DNA of 64,000 nucleotides, taken from Anas platyrhynchos (lineage: Eukaryota; Chordata; Aves; Anseriformes; Anatidae). Below the pieces are notes generated by a model. It did no database searches, was not told the DNA's origin, and was given only the letters and a program-made list of their open reading frames with translations. Below are positions 15,203-28,130 of the stretch, piece after piece; position 1 is the stretch's first letter; each line of letters starts with the position of its first letter. The DNA is taken from the NCBI RefSeq assembly GCF_047663525.1, contig NC_092597.1, positions 22,894,001-22,958,000 of the forward strand, written 5' to 3'. The position numbers were made by a program, and so were the translations under genes.

Positions 15203-16035
15203 GAGCTTATAGCTTTTATATAAAGTACCTGTGAACTGTATAAAGTCTCCATTTAAATTCCTGCCCCAGAGATTTGCACAGCAGTGCCACCAGAAGTAGT
15301 AATTACATCGAAGCTTTTTAGTATGCAGCAGTATGCAGCACTTCTCTTTTTAAGCTGAACAGCCATAGTAGTATCATAAATATTATATTTAAATAGTAGC
15401 CCAAACCACATGGTTTTGAAAACAATAACACAACACATGCTTTGTAAGAACACAGAATTGGAAATGATTTCACAGACGAAGATAAAAGATTTGCAAGAAT
15501 TGTGACCACACTATGGAGAAGTAGTTGTACTTGAAGGTACGTTCCCAGTTCCAAGACAATTAACTGTATTCAGAGATTTATAGTTTTGCTGTATGCATTT
15601 GCTTAAATACTAAGTCTGTCTAACATTTAAAGCATGATGAAGTATTCCAAGTAAAAATGGCTGAATGCCCCATTCATAGTAAATACACTCACAGACACTC
15701 AACTTAGTGGAAGACAGCACTGACTTCTATTTGATTATCTGACTATTAACGTATATTTAATTGAAAAAGCAAGATATCAAATTAGCCCTTTTTCAATAGC
15801 TAAAGTACAGGGACAACATAATTCATCATAATATTTTATATTTTACCTCAGACATCTTTTTTGATAGTTTGACTAAAATTATGTAATTTTATAAAGTAGA
15901 TGACTGGCTGATTAGAAAGACAACACTGAAATCCCCACATGACTATTTTTACTGCTTCATATGTCTAAACACTTTCACCATACAACTTTTACAATTCCAC
16001 ATCAGATTTACTTGGCTATTAACAAGAAGCAGGAA

Positions 16036-16039
<4 letters not shown>

Positions 16040-16100
<61 letters not shown>
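16040..16100. repeat. (TA)n microsatellite, about 30 copies
   Basis: An uninterrupted run of alternating T and A of about 60 bp. It produces artefactual open frames of alternating Tyr-Ile on both strands. Long perfect TA runs can extrude cruciforms and are usually length-polymorphic. Confidence 0.95.
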
Positions 16101-16103
<3 letters not shown>

Positions 16104-17299
16104 CAGTTTGAACATTGAAGAAGTCTCCAGAGGTTGGTACTAATAAATAAGAACTCATGCACTTGCACTGAAACTAATTTTGCTAACATACATCACTACC
16201 CTTTAACACACGTGCTCATTAATATTTACTATCCTAATGCAAAACCAGTTGAGGTGCCTCACACTAACTTTCACAGACTCCACACCAGGTTCGATGAACA
16301 TAAACTTATTCTTCAGCTTTTGCAAGACCAGATGCTCAGTCTCTAAACAATCACATCAAATCAAATCCTATGACGAAACTGATTAGCTGATTTATTCGCC
16401 TTTATTTTGCGCTACTATCAGCACAGCAAGAACCCATCCATCAGACTTTACTCTGAGAAGGAAAACTTGTGGAATTTAATAACAAAATGGACATGTAAGA
16501 AAGTCCAAACAGAGAGGGACAGACAAGCTTTGGATGCACTCTAAGGGAACTCTGACAGTATAGGAAGAATTTGGTCTTAGTCTTACGTATCCCAGAAGAA
16601 ACCTCTACAGAATTTTCTATTCACATAACAGATCTCTGTTACTGAAATACAGGACTGGGCATTACAGGGGGTTCTCTCCTGCTTGCCTAGATATGGAAGG
16701 TAGACAGGCTGCTACATTCCAGGTAATTCATAATTCATACGTTACATATTTATGTTCTAAACCAGGTGGTCATCAAGATATGAACTGGAGGCTTCCTTTT
16801 AGTTAACTCCAGACTTCTTCCTGCTAGGGGGTTAGCCCGAGCCTTTGCAGTATTTAGCGGTCACAGGGTTTATTTAAATCTCCAACCCCTGTGATACTTC
16901 AAGAGATTGGCTGCCCTGCTTTCACTAAACATTGATCCTCTGCCCACCTCTCAGGGCCACGCAGATGCCCAGTGCTTGCAGACGGATGTTAATAACTGCC
17001 AGCATCACAACTCAGGGCTGTCACCTGAGAATCTCAGCAGAGCACTTAAGGATGCTGGTGCCCCGACATTCCCAAACTTCTCCCTCCTTGTTAGCAACCA
17101 TCTGGCAGAGTGGCCAGAGCTCTTCCTAGGCAAACGAAGGGAATGTTTGGCAGCAGTGAGCAGCACCGAGCAGCACCAGCGAGAGTATCGTTACACCAGC
17201 TCCCAGCCTCAGGAACGGAGGTGTCACTCCCAGGCAGCATCCTACAACTTCTCCCTTGTGCCTCTCCCTACTCCCAAGACTCTCTCCATCGCGAGCCCT

Positions 17300-18290
17300 G
17301 TCAAGTAAATGCAAGGGAAGCAAGGCAACCCCAAGCAGCGAGGCAGCAGCCCGAGTCCTCTCACCCGCGCAGAGCAGCAGTCCGAAGGCAGGGACAAACG
17401 GGGACAAACGTGTCTCCCGCAACCAGAAGAAAGTTCGTGCCGACACAACACCCCAGTAACCCGTGCGATGTGTGTGTGTGGGGGGGAGCTTCTGAAAGAA
17501 GCGCTGATAGGGGAGAGTCCTAATACAGCCGTAAGGTTTCCCCTACGCGCATCTCTCGTAGATCATCACTTCCAAAATCATCAAGGAGAGCCCAGCGAAG
17601 GCTCGGGGAAAAGGACAGAAACGGGGGCGGCTGGCGAGAGGTCGCTCCCCCGGCCCCAACTCGTGCCGGGTGTCCGGGCAGCAGCAGAAGGAGCCGGGGA
17701 GGGGGCTCCAACCGTGCAGCCAGAGGGTGCCGAGCAAGCTCCTTGCCCCGCGGAGGCTACGCCGGGAACGAGCGGGGCTCGGGGGCCGCAGGCAGCGGGG
17801 CTCCGGGCCGGCTTTCCCCGCAGCGCCCGTCCCGACTCGCACCTACCTCGGGGGGACCGGGGCCGGCTCCCGGGGCTGGCTCCCGGGGCTGAGGCGGCGG
17901 CGGCTGCGCGGCGCTGGGGAGGCGGCGAGCGGCGGCGGGGCCGAGCCGGGGCTGCTGGCACGGGGAGCGCGGCGCTGCTGCGGGGGGCTCCGGGCGCCTC
18001 TTTGGCTCTGTTCGGAAAGTTACCGCGGCCGCACGACCCACCTTAAACCCGCCTCCCCGCAGGACCCGGGGGAGGGAAGGAGGAGCGGGGAGGAGACGGG
18101 GGTGGGGGCTCGGAGCCGGTCCGGCCCCAGCGCAGCACCGAGGCGCGGCGGCAGCTCCGGGATGCTGGGGCCGGCTCCGAGCGCCGAAACTTTCCCGTTT
18201 CCCGTGGCGCTGCAGCTGGTTTTGGGCTTTTTCGCTCGTTCGTGGTTGGGTCGGCAGCTGGCTAGCTGGTTGTTTATTTAACCATTTGTT
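17300..18290 (-). promoter_or_regulatory. CpG island, likely promoter of a leftward gene (MEGF11 by synteny)
   Basis: An abrupt shift from AT-rich flanks to GC-rich, CpG-dense sequence, strongest at about 17600-18240. There is no TATA box in an obvious position. The minus strand carries a consensus donor GAG|GTAGGT at 17847/17846, so transcription out of the island most likely runs leftward. The order and orientation fit the MEGF11 5' end opposite DIS3L in other amniotes. The assignment is by synteny only; no coding exon of that gene was found here. Confidence 0.55.
17847..18100 (-). other. Candidate non-coding first exon ending in a strong donor
   Basis: On the minus strand the CpG-island sequence runs into GAG|GTAGGTGCGAG, with the last exon base at 17847. 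This is a good U2 donor. The 5' end is a guess, since no initiator element is decisive. No ATG-initiated frame in this stretch resembles a known signal peptide or EGF-repeat protein, so it would be 5' UTR. MEGF11 is the likely gene by position. An antisense lncRNA promoter is the main alternative. Confidence 0.35.
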
Positions 18291-18360
18291 GTTGTTGGGG
18301 GAAAGGAGGGGGGGATTATTTAACCATTTATTGGGGGCTGAGGGGGGGGGGGAGGCAGCG
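18290..18360 (+). other. G-run cluster, possible G-quadruplex
   Basis: The + strand has four G runs of 5-11 bases within about 60 bp at the right edge of the CpG island. They are interrupted by a short duplicated AT block (TTATTTAACCATTT occurs near 18274 and near 18313). The spacing fits an intramolecular G4 with one long loop. Folding is inferred from the runs, not shown. Confidence 0.4.
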
Positions 18361-20532
18361 TGATCTAGTGCCGGAGCCTTCTGTTCTCTGATTTTTTAAT
18401 ATATTTTTTTTCCTTGTCCTATTCAACGAAAACACTGTAAATAGACTCAAAGGACAAAGAATCAGACTGACGCTCTGGCATCCCAAGGTTGCACCCGAGC
18501 CGTGCATGTGGAAATGAAGAAGCAAACTCTGGCTGAGGCAGGAACACTTGGCAGCTCAGCAGAGGGTACGTGAGAAAAAAAAAAACAAGGGTCCCTGCCT
18601 CCTGCGGCTGAAAGAACGGCATGTCCAGAGCAGAAAGCTATCAAACTCCTCGGATGTGCTCAGTGGGAGATCATGCAAACTTCTGGACCCGTTTCAAGGT
18701 GCCTCGGTTTGCAACTCCACGCATGCATCCATTTTCAGGAGCATGCAGCTGTAAGCAAACACAGAGATGCTGGCTGGCGCTGATGCCAGGCAAGACCGAG
18801 CGGATGCTAACAGTGAAAAGCACGACGGAAAATCTACCTCTTCTCTAGCATCCTCTACCGTCCAGAGGATCTGCCCTTGTATTGTCAGATCGACTGCACT
18901 ACTGCTGCTTTTTAGGGTTGCTCAGTGACACTGGATGCCCGAAGAGATATCAGGCAGGGAACAAATCTCATCCTATGGCTGCAGTTTCCCTCCTGAAAGA
19001 TGTACCAGAAGTTATATGCTAAAAATCTTTAGACCCAAATACTTGTGACAAGTGATTTTAACAGCTGCATTAACTTAGCTCCTAGCCAGCAATCTTATGC
19101 TAATCTTGTACAGTCTCTTCAAGATGAAATGCTCTATTGGTGTTATGTATTATTTCTGATAAATTTCTAATTAGAACAATAACACTGGCCATGATCAGGC
19201 TTTTTTAAATCATCTCAGTATGTAAGAAATGTAAGACCAAGACCAATTTGATAATATAGCAAAACGGCTAATGGAACATTATGTCACTGCAGCCACACGA
19301 TGGATCTCCCCATCATACTATATTTTATGTACATGTGAGGCTGCCAAAATCCTTTGTCCTGTGCTGTGCATTTCCTGGTAGCACGCCAGTACATGACCGC
19401 AGGTGATGGCACAGTTTCAAATGGGATAGTTTGGGCCAGAAACGATGCACTGTTTCCACAAGGGACTCACTGCAGCCTCCCAGCCTCCTGAAAAATTTCT
19501 CCACTCCTCCCACTGCTTCTGTGCTTCCAGGTCCCTAACCTTCCCCTTGCTTCTCTGTCCTGGTTTGCAGCGCTCCTAAATCTTGTGCCAGCCACCTAAA
19601 CTGGGAGCAAAGGACAGTGAAGAACACGTATGCTGGAAGTGACTGCTGGCTTACCCACTTCTTTTCTGCAAACCCAGCTCCCTCCTTTTTCACTAGCTCC
19701 GCAAGGCTATTTTTCTTCATTAGCTATGGTTAAGGCAACCTGACCAGGAGCTGCGGCACTACTGGTGCCTGAGGTCAATTCATCCCCATCTTTCCCTACC
19801 TGTTCTTAATTACTTTTTGTTCTTTTTTTTTTTTTTAATAAACATCCTAATAATGAATTTCAATAATGAATTAGCAATCGTGTTTATTATATTATTTTCA
19901 AAAATTAAAAAAATTTAATAGATCAAATTTGAACTAGATTTATTGAATAAAGGTAATTAGTTTTGTTGTTTGTATAAGAATATTAAAAGCACCAGTTGCT
20001 CCATACTGATGGCATTGTTTGTGACTCAGCACTGTCACCAGTTTCCAGTTGGGGAAACTATTTAGCTTCCCTGATCTTTTCAAAATATAAGGTGCTGTCT
20101 GAATTGCATGGAGACAGAACCAGTCTACATAAAATAATTCAGGCCAGTTTGTTGCTATAATTTTGTTTCTAAATGTTTTTTTGTCTTCTCTTTAAAACTT
20201 TCAAGAGAAGTGTCCTGTCAAACTACAAGTACCCTAAATGTCAAAAAAGATATTACACTGTTGCATGAATGTTTACAGATGTTTGAGACAAAGCACTCAT
20301 TCCTGCTCTTCCTTCTCATGTAAAATCCCATACAGTTCAGCAGTTTCATTTGGAAACAAAAGTATAGTCCTTGTATTCTCTGAAATAAGGTTGTCCGTTT
20401 GAAGGGTAGTAGACCATAGTAAATTTCAATGCAACTGGCAATGTATGTGTTTTACATCTGAGGTTGACTACTGTAATACTCATTTATTCAGTCTCTATTT
20501 AAATGCAACTGCCCTCTAAACAGAGGGTGAGT

Positions 20533-20562
20533 AAAAAAAAAACAAAAACAAAAACAAAAACA
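20533..20562. repeat. A-rich (AAAAAC)n microsatellite
   Basis: A poly-A start followed by about four A5-C units. It is a simple repeat. Confidence 0.85.
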
Positions 20563-23500
20563 GCATGAGATTGCATTACATTGATTCTAATTCAGTCTAT
20601 TTTAAAAATGCACCATTTACAAATAAGAAGGTATTTTGGCTTTTTTCTTCTTGTTGACGACTCAGTGAGTCTAGCTCAGAGTTATAGCTCTAACATCAAG
20701 CTGAATCTTCAAGCTTAGCAAGATTATTCCATAATTTAGAATGAGTTTTGAAATTCTGAAGGACAAAATAACCCTCAGTTATTGGTACACAACCTCAGTT
20801 TGGTGAAATCGTATCTTTGGTTATTCCCATGCAACTTGAGCAGCCACATGAAACTGAGAAAAGAATTTGGAGGGGAAAAAAGAAAAAGCAGGAGTGCATT
20901 ACAGGAGTGAGTCTGCAACAGAAAACTGCTTAATAATTCTGCTGATAAAGTGTGAGCCAGAAAAGAATTCATTTTTCTCTCCCAGAGCACAGCTGGGGTG
21001 ACAGGACTTTAAAGAAGTGCAGCACTTTCACAAAGGTAAGCAGGTATGTCCTTCAGTACAGACAGACAATGGAAGTTTGAAAACAATGAAGTCACTGGGA
21101 GCTTTGCCATTGACTTTTGGGGGAAGCAGAAATTTACCCTGGGAGATCTGCTGAGTAAGAAATTGCCACTTGTACACGCTTTCTCTTCAAAGCCAAATCA
21201 CCTTCAAGAGCACTTTTTACTGCTTCTATTTGCTTGCTTCTGCATGTCCAATTCAAAACTAGTTCCTATCCACTTTTACATTTTCCATATGTTCTTTTTT
21301 CTTAAAGGGGGAATTTGGCCTCAGAAAATTACACCACACAGAATCAGGTGATTGTAAATGCATCAGTTTTCAATACTCTAAAGTTATTGCACATTTAATT
21401 TTAAAGCTCAGGAAATTAAATATGCATAATTTGTGTCTGAAAGTGTAATTTACTATTGAAAATAATGCCTGAAAGAGAAAAACAAAGCTTTTCAGACATA
21501 ACATGACTTCTAAGTTTTTATAAAGCCATTCAGGGTTTTAGTTTATGAATCATTCTGTTCCCTGCAATAATATGCTGTCTGTGCAATCAGTGATGATAAA
21601 TGGTACATAATTGTAAACTTGATATTGGTTTTCAATATTGAATTCATCATTCTGTCCTCTTAACACATATTAAATACTTTAAAGAATTTATATATTTGTT
21701 TGATTTATCTGTGATTTTTTTTTCCAATATGTAAAATTTATTAGTTTTCTGGTTTTTGAGAATCTAAGTGTAGACAACATCATTAATAATACTGAATAAT
21801 AGTGTTGGCCTTATTTATGCATGACTCCCTTCTACAAATACAAAGTGTCCAAATCAAATACAAACATATTAGTTGTAGGCAGTATAGAAAATACATTCCT
21901 AACTAGAAACAATTCTGCATATGTTTTGTTTGACTTCCTTGATCTATCCAATAATAATTGCAAGAATTTATTCTCATTTGCAAAGGTAACGCCTGCATTC
22001 TTAGGACTCACATTTCACTTTCTTCAGTGACAGAATTGTTGACTAAGCTACCAAATTTGGAAAAATACAATACCTTAGTCCAAAGGGTGAAAAGCCTACA
22101 TATACCTCACAGCTACAGAGACAAAATGAATTTACCTTTGTTAATAATGTGTACCCATTCTCACAGATATGAAAGTGCATTCAAATTGCTCCAGTACTCT
22201 GAGGTAATGAAAAAAAAAATCAGAAAACATTAATCCTGGGAAACACTACCAGAAGCATACAGACCAGTTCCAGCGGCTACTAGTCTACTCCAAATAGATT
22301 CTAAGCACAAAGGACCTGGTTCAATCATGTCAATTGTTTTTTTCCATGAACAAAGACAACTTTGGAGTCTTTTCCCCCATATACAACATAAAAGGCACTG
22401 AAATTGAGTTAAAAACTAGCTAATGATTAGAGATTTTCATTAAATCTTATCCTATATGAGGTCAAATTCTGCTCTTAATCATGTGTATGACCATCATTCT
22501 TAATCACTGCTATTTTTCTTAATCAAGGCATCTGCACTAGACCAGGACATGAAATTATTCTTTGTTTAGTATGGTATAAGTTTAAAAATAAAAAAAGGAT
22601 TTGGTAAAGCTGAAGAAAATAATCATGCAATTATGCAAATGGGAGAAATAGCATTCATTCAACTGAACTATAGCTGATTACTTCAGGGAGAAATTTGATC
22701 TACTAACAAAAATAGCTAAGAAAGTCACAGCTATTACTCTTTTTATTATAAATGAAACTGGATAAAAGGCCCATCTTTCGCAAAATATTCAAGTGGAATT
22801 CCCTGCTGCAGGACTGCTGTGACAAACATTTTTGTCGTATGAAAAGATCAACTGTTCTGATAGATTAGGATAGCTTAAACAGTTAAAATCGCTATGGTAT
22901 GTTATGGTCCCCAAACTTCATAGCATAAATGGCAAGCTATCTGGAATACAGAAAGTTTTGATATGTAATTCTATATGAAATGTATCAGGATCCCCAAGCA
23001 CAGGCTAGCAACAAGGATGACATTCTGCTTTCATTTGAAGCACATGATATTGGTAAGAATTAGAGAAGGATATCCAAATAGGTTGACAATCATTCTAGAA
23101 CTGTGATCTGTGATCTGCGAACATCTAATTTTTTATTAATACTTATGAGACTTGTGCATATGTACTGAGAAGTGGAGATTGTTCACAAAAAAAAACAAAA
23201 AAAAAAGAGAAGCAGATTATGAGGAGCAGCATATATAATGCAGAATCAGTAGCAAACCCACATAAATCAGCCGCAACTACTGTCTTTCTAGTGAAAAATC
23301 CTATGCAGATAGCTTCAAACACTAGATGTTTTTTCTATCAAGAAAACACAGACTGCAACTCCAGCAAGAAACCCATTGCTTCCAACCACATTCTCACATG
23401 CTGTTTTTAAAAATTAAAGGACAATGTACCTGTAAGGGTCCTGCGTGTCTGCGGGACATTACCCTTAGTACTGGATGAGTTAGAATCAAGGGTATGGGAG

Positions 23501-26500
23501 GAATCCCAATTTCACACCACCAAGCAGTCATCAAACATTTAGCAAACAGTATCAGCAGTATTTATAATTGAATAAAAATCTGCACAGACTATTACCAGAC
23601 TCTTCAGTTTGTCCAAACATCCAGAGAGCAGTGCCTTAAAGACAATGCACTTGCCTTTCCTTAAACCAGAAACCAAACCGGCAGGCCCAAATTGGCGATC
23701 TGCTGGAGCTGATGTAAAACAGTAACAGTGCAAGAGATCTTCAGTGAAGACGGAGTGATACTAAGTACCACAATTTCTCCTTCACTGAAATCCAAAGGCT
23801 GGAACAGCCATGAGCAAGCACAGAGCAAAAAAGGGGAATCGAACCAGCAGCTAAAAGAAGGCTGATTCAACTTGTCTGCTTACACCAACAGAGTTAATTC
23901 CCTAAAATTCTGCTCCTTCACATGGGAAGTCAAGAGACTACTCTCATTTAGCAAATTCCTCTCTGAAGAGAGCTGACTGGAATTTCAAATGCTAGCAAAA
24001 GTGAAACAGAAAATAAAGGTAAAGTAAGGACCAAAGCAGATAGAAATTCAGATGACTGACATTCTGAAATGAGTCCATGTGTTATATTCATTTATACCTT
24101 ATTTACACGTATCTCTAAATATGCTGAGGCAAATTTATCATAAAAGTTAGCCAGTTTTCTTCAAATGGCCATCTCCAGATAGCCATAATGTTAAGGAGAG
24201 ATCTTAAATCTGTATTAAATGCACTGTTACATAATCAGCGCTTTTTGGACACGCTAAGGAAATCAAATTGCTATGATTCCTTTGAAAGAAAGTTTAAGTT
24301 CACTGGTCTTGTATTCAGTCAGGAGTAGGTTTTATTATAGAAAAATGAGACAAGATGAAAGAAGCTGTGAATTTATCTTTATGATAGACTTCTACCCTGA
24401 AGTTTTAGGAAGTGGTTGAATGTGAACACTGAATATAAACACTCTCTTAACTGTACCCCATTTTGTATAAGCATATTTATTTTTAAACATTATAATTTTT
24501 TTGCAGAAAGGTAATATCCAGAGTTTTTAATCAAAACCAGAACTCCATATGATTTCTGTGTATTCAGTAATATACAATCTCAAAATAATAATAATAATAA
24601 AAGCAAGAGTAAAGGCAAAATTAAAGAAAAGTAACTGCTGACATCTGCAATGACAAATCAGTGAATAAAGAAAACCTCGGAAATTTCTAGCCCAAAACTC
24701 TGCCAACTGGAATTGTGTATCTCAGTGCTGTGGTCTACTATCTCCATCTTCAAAGAGCTCAGCATGGGCCTTTTGGAAAGGAGGTATCTGAATTTTTATC
24801 TGCTCTGGCACTTTTTGTTCATGCTTTTATTCATTATTGCAGAGATGAGCAGCCTACAGAGCTAGTCCATTCTGCATAGAGCCTTATCCTGTTAGAGTGA
24901 AAATCATCTTCAGACTGATTGTAATGAGTATCAGAGTGGACCACGGGTTATTTTATGTCTCATTTTCCTACCTGTACAAATGGAAATACCATTCTATATG
25001 CTGATTAACGTTAATCTCTGCACAGAACCTGGGTCTGTACTGCATATGCTACAGATATGAGAACTGCAATGGACATTTTCAAATTTTGGAATTTCAGGGA
25101 ATTATGTTCACTAACATCCTAGCTCTAGAATGAAAATGACCAAATTCCCACAAGTTCTATTTCAGTTTTCAAAGAAAATTGAAGAAAACTTGGCTGAAAA
25201 CGTTTCTTTACATTTTCACCCAGCTCAACAAAAAAAGTCAGGATCCGCCAGAAGTTTATTCACAAAACGACAGCATGCCGCAACGCATTTATTTCTCTGT
25301 TTTGCCACTTTACAAGGGAAAAATATATTTCTAAGATATTTTTGGTAACATATGACTAAGTAGCAAAATTAAAACTAGGAAATTAATAACTACATGGCAT
25401 TTCAATCCCATCAACTCTAATCAACATAAATCCATTCTAATTAAAACCTGCAAATCCTAAGGATACCAAACAGATAGCCCTCTTTTATATGGAGATAACA
25501 ACGACAGTCACAAAACATGCAAATGGAGAATATGGAAATCTCCGAGACAAAAATGAAGCAGTACTAAAAGAATTCTTAAAAAAACAACAATAACAAATCG
25601 CTATCCTGCCAGTAGTCTCTAAATGGCCAAAACAAACGTAATTTTTGTCCTTTGAAACTTAAAAAGCACTTAGAGCTAAATGAAGGATCTGAAGGAAGCA
25701 TGTAACTTCACAGGCTGAAAGAGGTTACTAAGTTTATCACAACCATCAAATCAGAAATAGTACAGTGATGCAAAGCATGTTCTGATCAGCATGATGAATA
25801 ACACACATCAGTTTGAATGAGAATAATAGAAATTATGTAATTGCACCAGAGGCTTTGTTTCAAAGTCAATACACTTTAAATCTCGACTCTGTCTTTAGGA
25901 CTTGATCAAAAGTTCATGAACATTAACAAGAATCTTTGCACTGACTGTCTCGGGCCTTGCATATGCCCTTTATACGGAAGTGGAAAGCTACTGTCCACTG
26001 GCAAATTCTGCTACACACTTCTTAAAAATTCAAGAAGCTCCTCATCTCTCCTATGTTCTATTTAATCTTGCAGTTACAATCAGTATCAGCCTATAAGTAC
26101 AGAACTATGGATGCGAGACTCACCTGGTTCTGGTAAACTTTTAACACTAGGTTGAGGCAAGTTGTGCCCTTAATCTACTAAAGCACTGTCAGGTAAAGAG
26201 AGGGATCAAAACTGAGGTTGAATGTATATTATTGGTACGTATCTACAGCAGCTAATACTGATACTTCGGAGTTTAAGGGAAGAACTCATCTTCATCCAGC
26301 ACTAAATTAGCTCTTTAAAAAAGGGTCTCTTTTGTCTATTGGCAGTTTTTATCCACAACCAGCAGAGATTAAACAAATGCATTTGCTTGGCAGGCGGTGG
26401 TTGTTACCCTGCCAATTAGCTCAACAGGAAGCAAACAACCTGCTGACCTTCCCGGGCAAGCAGTCTCTCTGAGGCAAGCAAATGAGATTGTAGTAAGGGC

Positions 26501-28026
26501 CACAGTTCAGACAGTTGTTATTATCATACATCATCACAAACTTATTTTACCATTGCACTGGAATTATGGCAAGAGTACAGAAGTAAAAGGCTGGAAGGAA
26601 ACAAAGACATCACTATGCTGTAATCTATGAAATCATAGCAAGCGTTGTCTTAATTAGGCTTTTAACAGCACTGATACCACAGGGGCCTGGTGGTCTGTAG
26701 AGAAATCCTGAGAGCTGACACCTAGACTGCTCCTAGCAAACTTATAACTTGTTCTTGTAAACTTCCAGTGAATGAGATTTCACAGTCTCTTTATGCAGAA
26801 TTCAATACAACATTGTTGTTCAAAAATATTTAATACTAGTTTTAGCTTCCTTTCTAAAACACCAAATCGTGCCTTTTTTTCTTTTCAATGAAACGAATTC
26901 AGAAGCAGAAAGAAAAATGAAACTTCACATACAGAAATGCTTAGACATACACATGCTCACTTATATTTAGAAAAGCAAGAAAATAAAAATAGATAATTCT
27001 TCTTTGTCCTAGCCTATTGTGATGCTCACTGGTACTAGTTTAGCAAAATAACTACTCCCTCTGTTTCAATGTGAAAGAATAGTTATGGTTATGCTTTGCT
27101 TTCACACGGCATGCTCTGGAAGTAATGCCTGGAGCACCAAGAGGACTTTGGTGAATAACAAGGAAGGCATTTTTAGTAAGGTTCCTCAGCTATGAGCATA
27201 CACACTTCAGGTGAAACTTTCATCTGAGTCTCCCCTGCATAACACTGGATCAAATGAACAGAAGAAGCTGAAAAGTACACTGAGATAAAAATATGATGGG
27301 ACACTGAAAGATGCTTTAATAGCTAAAAAGCTACAGTCTCTTTCAGAAAGGATTTTTCCACTTTGTACTACTATTGTCTGAAATCAGGCCTGAAGAGAAG
27401 AAGCTAACTTGATAAAATATAGGCAAAAAAAAAAAATCATAAACGAAAATAATGGAAATGCTGTTATGGTCTTTTGTGAGTATAAATAGTTTTGGAAATG
27501 AAACTGTCAAGCCCAGCATCTGAAATGCTGCAGAAATAAAGTCATTTTAATGGTCAGCCTGCTGCAACCACATAAACATTTTCTAGTTCTTTTCACAGCC
27601 TTGCATCTTTTTTTTTTGTTGTTTAATCTGACGTATGGGGAGACATTAGTTGGAGATTCAAGGGGACAGAATCTAACAGAGAAGCAGAAATAGATCAAGG
27701 GAAGATAAGGAACAGAAATCACCAATGGGAGATATTAAATTCCAAAAAGGAAACTGAAGAGACAGAAGGACAGAAAAAAAAAGGAAAGGTGGTGAGATAA
27801 GCTGGTAAATAACTTGCTGAACTCAATTTTAAGCAAAAAAATATTAGATCAAAATAATCCAGCATTGTCCCTCCATCTTCTTATATGCTTCTAAAGGTAC
27901 AGGCTGTCATTCCTGAAAGATTATTCATGTCACCTCACGCTAAACACAGAACTGGAACATTTCTGCCACAGAACTAGGTTTATTCTTTTGCATTCAATTT
28001 ACATCAGCAGAGAAACTTTCTCTTAC

Positions 28027-28130
28027 CTGCAGAGCTGCCCTTGCTGGTCCAACAGGTGGGGACACTCCTCACAGTGGTGCCTTGCACTTCCTCAGTAGCA
28101 CACACTACGTACCGGAATGAGGAATCACAA
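28027..28130 (-). other. Isolated exon-like segment with strong acceptor and donor
   Basis: Read on the minus strand, a pyrimidine-rich tract ending 'tttctctag' is followed by 104 bp and then GCAG|GTAAGAGA, a near-perfect U2 donor. One frame is open across the whole segment (CDSSFRYVVCATEEVQ..., entry phase 2); the other two contain stops. I do not recognise the peptide. The segment lies upstream of the 18-kb CpG island in the same orientation. The simplest reading is an alternative upstream 5' exon of the leftward gene, coding or UTR. A lncRNA exon is equally possible. Confidence 0.35.

Larger units (their letters stand above)
1..17846 (-). other. Non-coding stretch, probably first intron of a leftward gene (MEGF11 by synteny)
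   Basis: AT-rich DNA with scattered homopolymer runs and no exon of a protein I recognise. Open frames here are short, lack family signatures and have no consistent splice phases. The minus-strand donor at 17847/17846 would make this intronic for a leftward transcript. In human, MEGF11 lies head to head with DIS3L in this position, so that gene is the likely owner. I looked for its conserved N-terminal cysteine-rich coding exon and did not see it in the window. Exon-like or CpG-enriched spots at 6168-6274 and 8880-9260 are treated separately. Confidence 0.45.

Noticed and set aside
15949..16158. Frames with long alternating Tyr-Ile runs on both strands
   Set aside because: They are translation of the (TA)n microsatellite.
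17309..18281. Several overlapping 90-245-codon frames on both strands in the CpG island
   Set aside because: GC-rich DNA lacks stops in all frames. The predicted products are low-complexity Ala/Arg/Gly/Pro with no family motif, and the strands contradict one another.
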